DNA of 64,000 nt, taken from Eutrophosalina sp902522775 (GTDB lineage Bacteria > Bacteroidota > Bacteroidia > Flavobacteriales > Flavobacteriaceae). Below the pieces are notes generated by a model, which was not told where the DNA came from, ran no database searches, and saw only the letters and a list, made by a program, of their open reading frames with translations. The stretch is taken from NCBI GenBank assembly GCA_902522775.1, contig CABYWQ010000001.1, positions 62,001-126,000 on the forward strand. Direction: 5' to 3'. The position numbers and the translations under genes were made by a program. Numbering within the stretch: the stretch's first letter is position 1; each line of letters begins with the position of its first letter. Positions 61,892 to 64,000 of the stretch are shown here, one piece after another.

Positions 61892-62716
61892 TTAAGCCTT
61901 TTTTATACTGTAGTAGAAGCCTGGGAATGAAGAAATAGCTGCAGATAAAGTAAATAGTAATCCTATACTGGTTGAAAGTTCAACAGAGATATTTAGTGTA
62001 GACGCAGCTGAGAAAAAAACATACTCTCTTATACCAATTCCACCAAATGAAAAAACTGAAAGAATGGATGATAGTACAAATACAAAAAGAATTCCAATGA
62101 TATTTGATTTTAATCCCAGTGAAAATAATATGAATGATATAGATAAGAATTGAAAAAAATGAACAATTATTGAGAATAAGAAAGTTTTAAGGTACCCTTT
62201 ATTGTTATTAAAAATAAGTTTTACGAGGCTTAGACCAAAAAAATAAATTACAGTAGTTAGCAAAATTTTTATAAAATAATTAAAGTTTAATATTGATCCA
62301 TTTTCTAAAAAAATAAGTAGTATCACAAGGACACCTAGGCCAATTAGTCTGTCCTGAATGATAATCCTGATTGTTTTTTTTATTTCCCAATTGTAAATTT
62401 TCTTAAATAAATATGTTTTATAAATATCACCACCAATTCCACCAGGAATAAAAAAATTATAAAACATGCCAATAACGTATAATTTCCCGTTCTCCAAAAA
62501 AGATAAATTAAAGCCATTAATATTCATAAGATTTCTTAATCTTTCAGATGATATTATTTGAGAAATAAAATATAAAATAGGACTCAGTGCTAATAATAAT
62601 AAATTTGAATTTTCAATAATAATTTTTAATGATTTAAAATTAATATTTGAAAATGTCAAATAAATAAAAAATATACTTAAGCAAATTTGAATGAATGAAA
62701 ATATAGTTTTTTTCAA
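61892..62716 (-). CDS. Lysylphosphatidylglycerol synthase TM-region / UPF0104 family membrane protein
   Basis: Integral membrane protein of 274 residues with about seven or eight hydrophobic helices and no soluble domain. It resembles the flippase-like transmembrane region of MprF and AglD-type proteins, judged from FYNFFIPGGIGGDIYKTYLFKK and the C-terminal GGIGIREYVFFSAASTLNI. The catalytic transferase domain of MprF is absent, so lipid or polyprenol-linked substrate flipping is possible. Its start is TTG. It abuts the SGNH gene with converging stops, and the AraC gene lies 24 bases beyond its start. Confidence 0.82.
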   Translation of the reverse strand: MKKTIFSFIQICLSIFFIYLTFSNINFKSLKIIIENSNLLLLALSPILYFISQIISSERLRNLMNINGFNLSFLENGKLYVIGMFYNFFIPGGIGGDIYKTYLFKKIYNWEIKKTIRIIIQDRLIGLGVLVILLIFLENGSILNFNYFIKILLTTVIYFFGLSLVKLIFNNNKGYLKTFLFSIIVHFFQFLSISFILFSLGLKSNIIGILFVFVLSSILSVFSFGGIGIREYVFFSAASTLNISVELSTSIGLLFTLSAAISSFPGFYYSIKKA

Positions 62717-62740
62717 AAAAAATAATATATATATGGTTAA

Positions 62741-63616
62741 TTAATTTGAGCTTAAAAATTTCTTTGGTGTTGTTCCAAACTTGTTTTTAAATGCACTTAT
62801 GAAATGACTAGAAGTGCTATAACCAAGATGCATCGCAACTTCATTTACATTATAATTTTTTGAAGTTAACATTTGACTAGCTACACTCATTTTATGTTCG
62901 ATAAGATATCCATATACTGTATTTCCATATACTTGTTTAAATCCCTCTTTTAAATTTTTAACTGAAATCTCAACTTCTTTTGAGAGATCAATTAGTGATG
63001 GTGGATTAGTCATTCTTTCAATAATTATTTCTTTGGCATTTTTTATTTTTTTTACATTATTATCATCTGACAAAAAAGGACACAAATCAATATCTGGATT
63101 TGCTGATGCGTTGAAGTATACACTTAGTAGCTCAAAAATTTTCCCTTTTAAATAGAGTGATTTTACATTATCTCCAATTTTTTCATTAATTAATTGATTT
63201 AATATAGCTAACATCGACGGATGAAGAGGTTTATCTTTATAAAACTTTTTATTGATGTTACTTTCACTTAAAAAAGGTATTGTTTCTGAATCTTTAGAAA
63301 ATAATCCATGTAGTTTTTCAATACTTATTAGTAAACAAACAAGTCTTGATTCAGATTCAATTCTTACATCAACTGGAAGAGGAGTAATAGGATTATACAA
63401 TAAAATAGATACTTCATTTTTGAGTGGGAGACAATAACTTCCTTTATTGTAAATAAAATTGCATTCACCTTTTAGACAAAAATGAAATTGAATAAAGTTT
63501 GTTTGCGTTTCAAAGAAAACGGATTTGCTATCACTTTCAAAATTGGAAAATTTAAATAGGATTAAATCATCATCAATACTGTATTTGTTTTCCGAACTTA
63601 TTTTAATTTCATTCAT
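62741..63616 (-). CDS. AraC family transcriptional regulator
   Basis: Regulator of 291 residues. The C-terminal half has the double helix-turn-helix of AraC proteins: LIDLSKEVEISVKNLKEGFKQVYG, then MSVASQMLTSKNYNVNEVAMHLGYSTSSHFISAFKNKFGTTPKKF, which is the conserved signature. The N-terminal half (residues 1-180) is a probable ligand-binding domain of the cupin-like type. It diverges from the DUF1080 gene across 134 bases and probably controls it and possibly the sulfatase locus. It lies in an accessory context, so local regulation is likely. Confidence 0.92.
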   Translation of the reverse strand: MNEIKISSENKYSIDDDLILFKFSNFESDSKSVFFETQTNFIQFHFCLKGECNFIYNKGSYCLPLKNEVSILLYNPITPLPVDVRIESESRLVCLLISIEKLHGLFSKDSETIPFLSESNINKKFYKDKPLHPSMLAILNQLINEKIGDNVKSLYLKGKIFELLSVYFNASANPDIDLCPFLSDDNNVKKIKNAKEIIIERMTNPPSLIDLSKEVEISVKNLKEGFKQVYGNTVYGYLIEHKMSVASQMLTSKNYNVNEVAMHLGYSTSSHFISAFKNKFGTTPKKFLSSN

Positions 63617-63619
63617 TCT

Positions 63620-63627
63620 TAAAACTA
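63620..63627 (-). promoter_or_regulatory. -7-like element before the AraC-type gene
   Basis: Minus strand TAGTTTTA, one base off TAnnTTTG, ending 3 bases before the AraC ATG. Confidence 0.3.
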
Positions 63628-63704
63628 TAACTATTAATTAATAACAAAGCTAAAATAGTAACTTTTTTATCCAATTATTTACTTAATGTCCTAATAATAT
63701 ATCG

Positions 63705-63733
63705 TTGTTTTTTTTTATATTATTTAATATTTG
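63705..63733 (+). promoter_or_regulatory. Possible promoter before the DUF1080 gene
   Basis: TTG (63705-63707), an 18-base spacer, then AATATTTG (63726-63733), one base off TAnnTTTG. The GTG start follows after 17 bases. The spacer is a little short, so this is tentative. Confidence 0.35.
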
Positions 63734-63750
63734 AATTTACCTCAAATCTT

Positions 63751-64000
63751 GTGAATAAAATATTTATAATTTTTTTTCTGCTTTTTGGTTTTACCAACTC
63801 ACAAGCCCAATGGGTTAATTTAATAAAAGAAGATTTAAAAAACTGGGAAATAAAACAAGGGAATGCACAATTTAAAATTAGTGATGGAGTAATATCGGCA
63901 ACATCAATTTTAAATTCAGCAAGTACATATCTTGCAACAAAAGAATTTTATTCTGATTTCATTTTAGAGTTTGAGGTCTTTGTTGATAAAGGTCTTAATT
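63751..64000 (+). CDS. DUF1080 (3-keto-disaccharide hydrolase-type) protein, truncated by window edge
   Basis: N-terminal 83 codons of an exported protein that runs off the right edge. A signal peptide (MNKIFIIFFLLFGFTNSQAQ) is followed by the DUF1080 start WVNLIKEDLKNWEIKQGNAQFKISDGVISATS and later FILEFEVFVDKGLN, the jelly-roll beta domain seen in sugar-binding and 3-keto-glycoside hydrolases. The start is GTG, with no ATG in frame between it and a stop upstream. It is divergent from the AraC gene and probably part of the same glycan locus. Confidence 0.75.
   Translation, partial: MNKIFIIFFLLFGFTNSQAQWVNLIKEDLKNWEIKQGNAQFKISDGVISATSILNSASTYLATKEFYSDFILEFEVFVDKGLN

Noticed and set aside
1..64000. 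CRISPR arrays, tRNA, rRNA, transposons, prophage or toxin-antitoxin genes
   Set aside because: I looked for regular repeats, cloverleaf ends, transposase or integrase motifs and small paired genes and found none that hold up; gaps are too short for most of them.

Overview
The window is a dense, strongly A+T-rich stretch of bacterial chromosome, almost certainly from a member of the Flavobacteriia (Bacteroidota). The evidence is the -7 promoter element TAnnTTTG in front of many genes, the absence of clear Shine-Dalgarno sequences, a 6S-Flavo-type RNA between zapA and rny, bacillithiol synthesis (bshC), and lineage-typical neighbourhoods: rpoC-DUF3467, rpmB-rpmG-DUF4295-ftsY, and relA/spoT-fur-purA-OstA-aminotransferase. 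The tight packing suggests a streamlined, probably marine, species; that last point is inference. About 60 protein genes fill the window. No gene-free stretch exceeds 300 bases; the largest gap (54905-55095, 191 bases) holds the 6S RNA. I see no tRNA, rRNA, CRISPR array, insertion sequence or phage gene.

Layout. 1-3255: end of rpoC plus a DUF3467 gene. 3258-9481: prfC, an idi-queD pair, a DUF4369-like lipoprotein, htpG and fabH. 9428-15425: a sodium:solute symporter, recR, a dihydrolipoyl acyltransferase (E2), an exonuclease, an FAA-hydrolase-family protein, a CinA C-terminal-domain protein, and ribosomal proteins L28 and L33 with DUF4295. 15481-27216: a long plus-strand block of ftsY, rimO, bshC, guaA, a LysM/ligand-binding-like protein, pyrG, yidC and mnmA. 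27206-33411: lysA, sucC, an Hsp20, uvrB and a conserved flavobacterial protein of unknown function. 33397-37143: a minus-strand operon of dapD, tsaC, a CCA-adding-type enzyme and a heme A synthase split into two reading frames. 37222-43907: ruvX-def-mazG, facing an operon of a TPR protein, two DUF368 proteins, aroE and a DUF349 protein. 43985-51441: a six-gene minus-strand operon (TrmH-family methyltransferase, relA/spoT, fur, purA, OstA-like, class-III aminotransferase). 51492-56649: a cysteine desulfurase, an M23 peptidase, a coiled-coil protein, zapA, 6S RNA and rny. 56642-58769: galE-galK.

The accessory part is 58878-64000. It holds a lipoprotein sulfatase coupled to a sialate O-acetylesterase-family SGNH hydrolase, a membrane protein of the lysylphosphatidylglycerol-synthase TM family, an AraC-type regulator and the start of a DUF1080 gene. 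This looks like a small glycan-processing locus with its own regulator, which fits an organism living on algal or other sulfated or acylated polysaccharide.

Most of the window is housekeeping. The points most worth a second look are the split heme A synthase at a run of six A, the 6S RNA placed immediately before rny, -7 boxes only 3-5 bases from start codons (suggesting leaderless mRNAs), palindromes before hsp20, a Fur protein without its structural zinc cysteines, an E2 with Asn in the catalytic DHRxxDG motif, and the unknown 356-residue protein with a faint kinase-like pattern. I found no clearly new multi-gene system.
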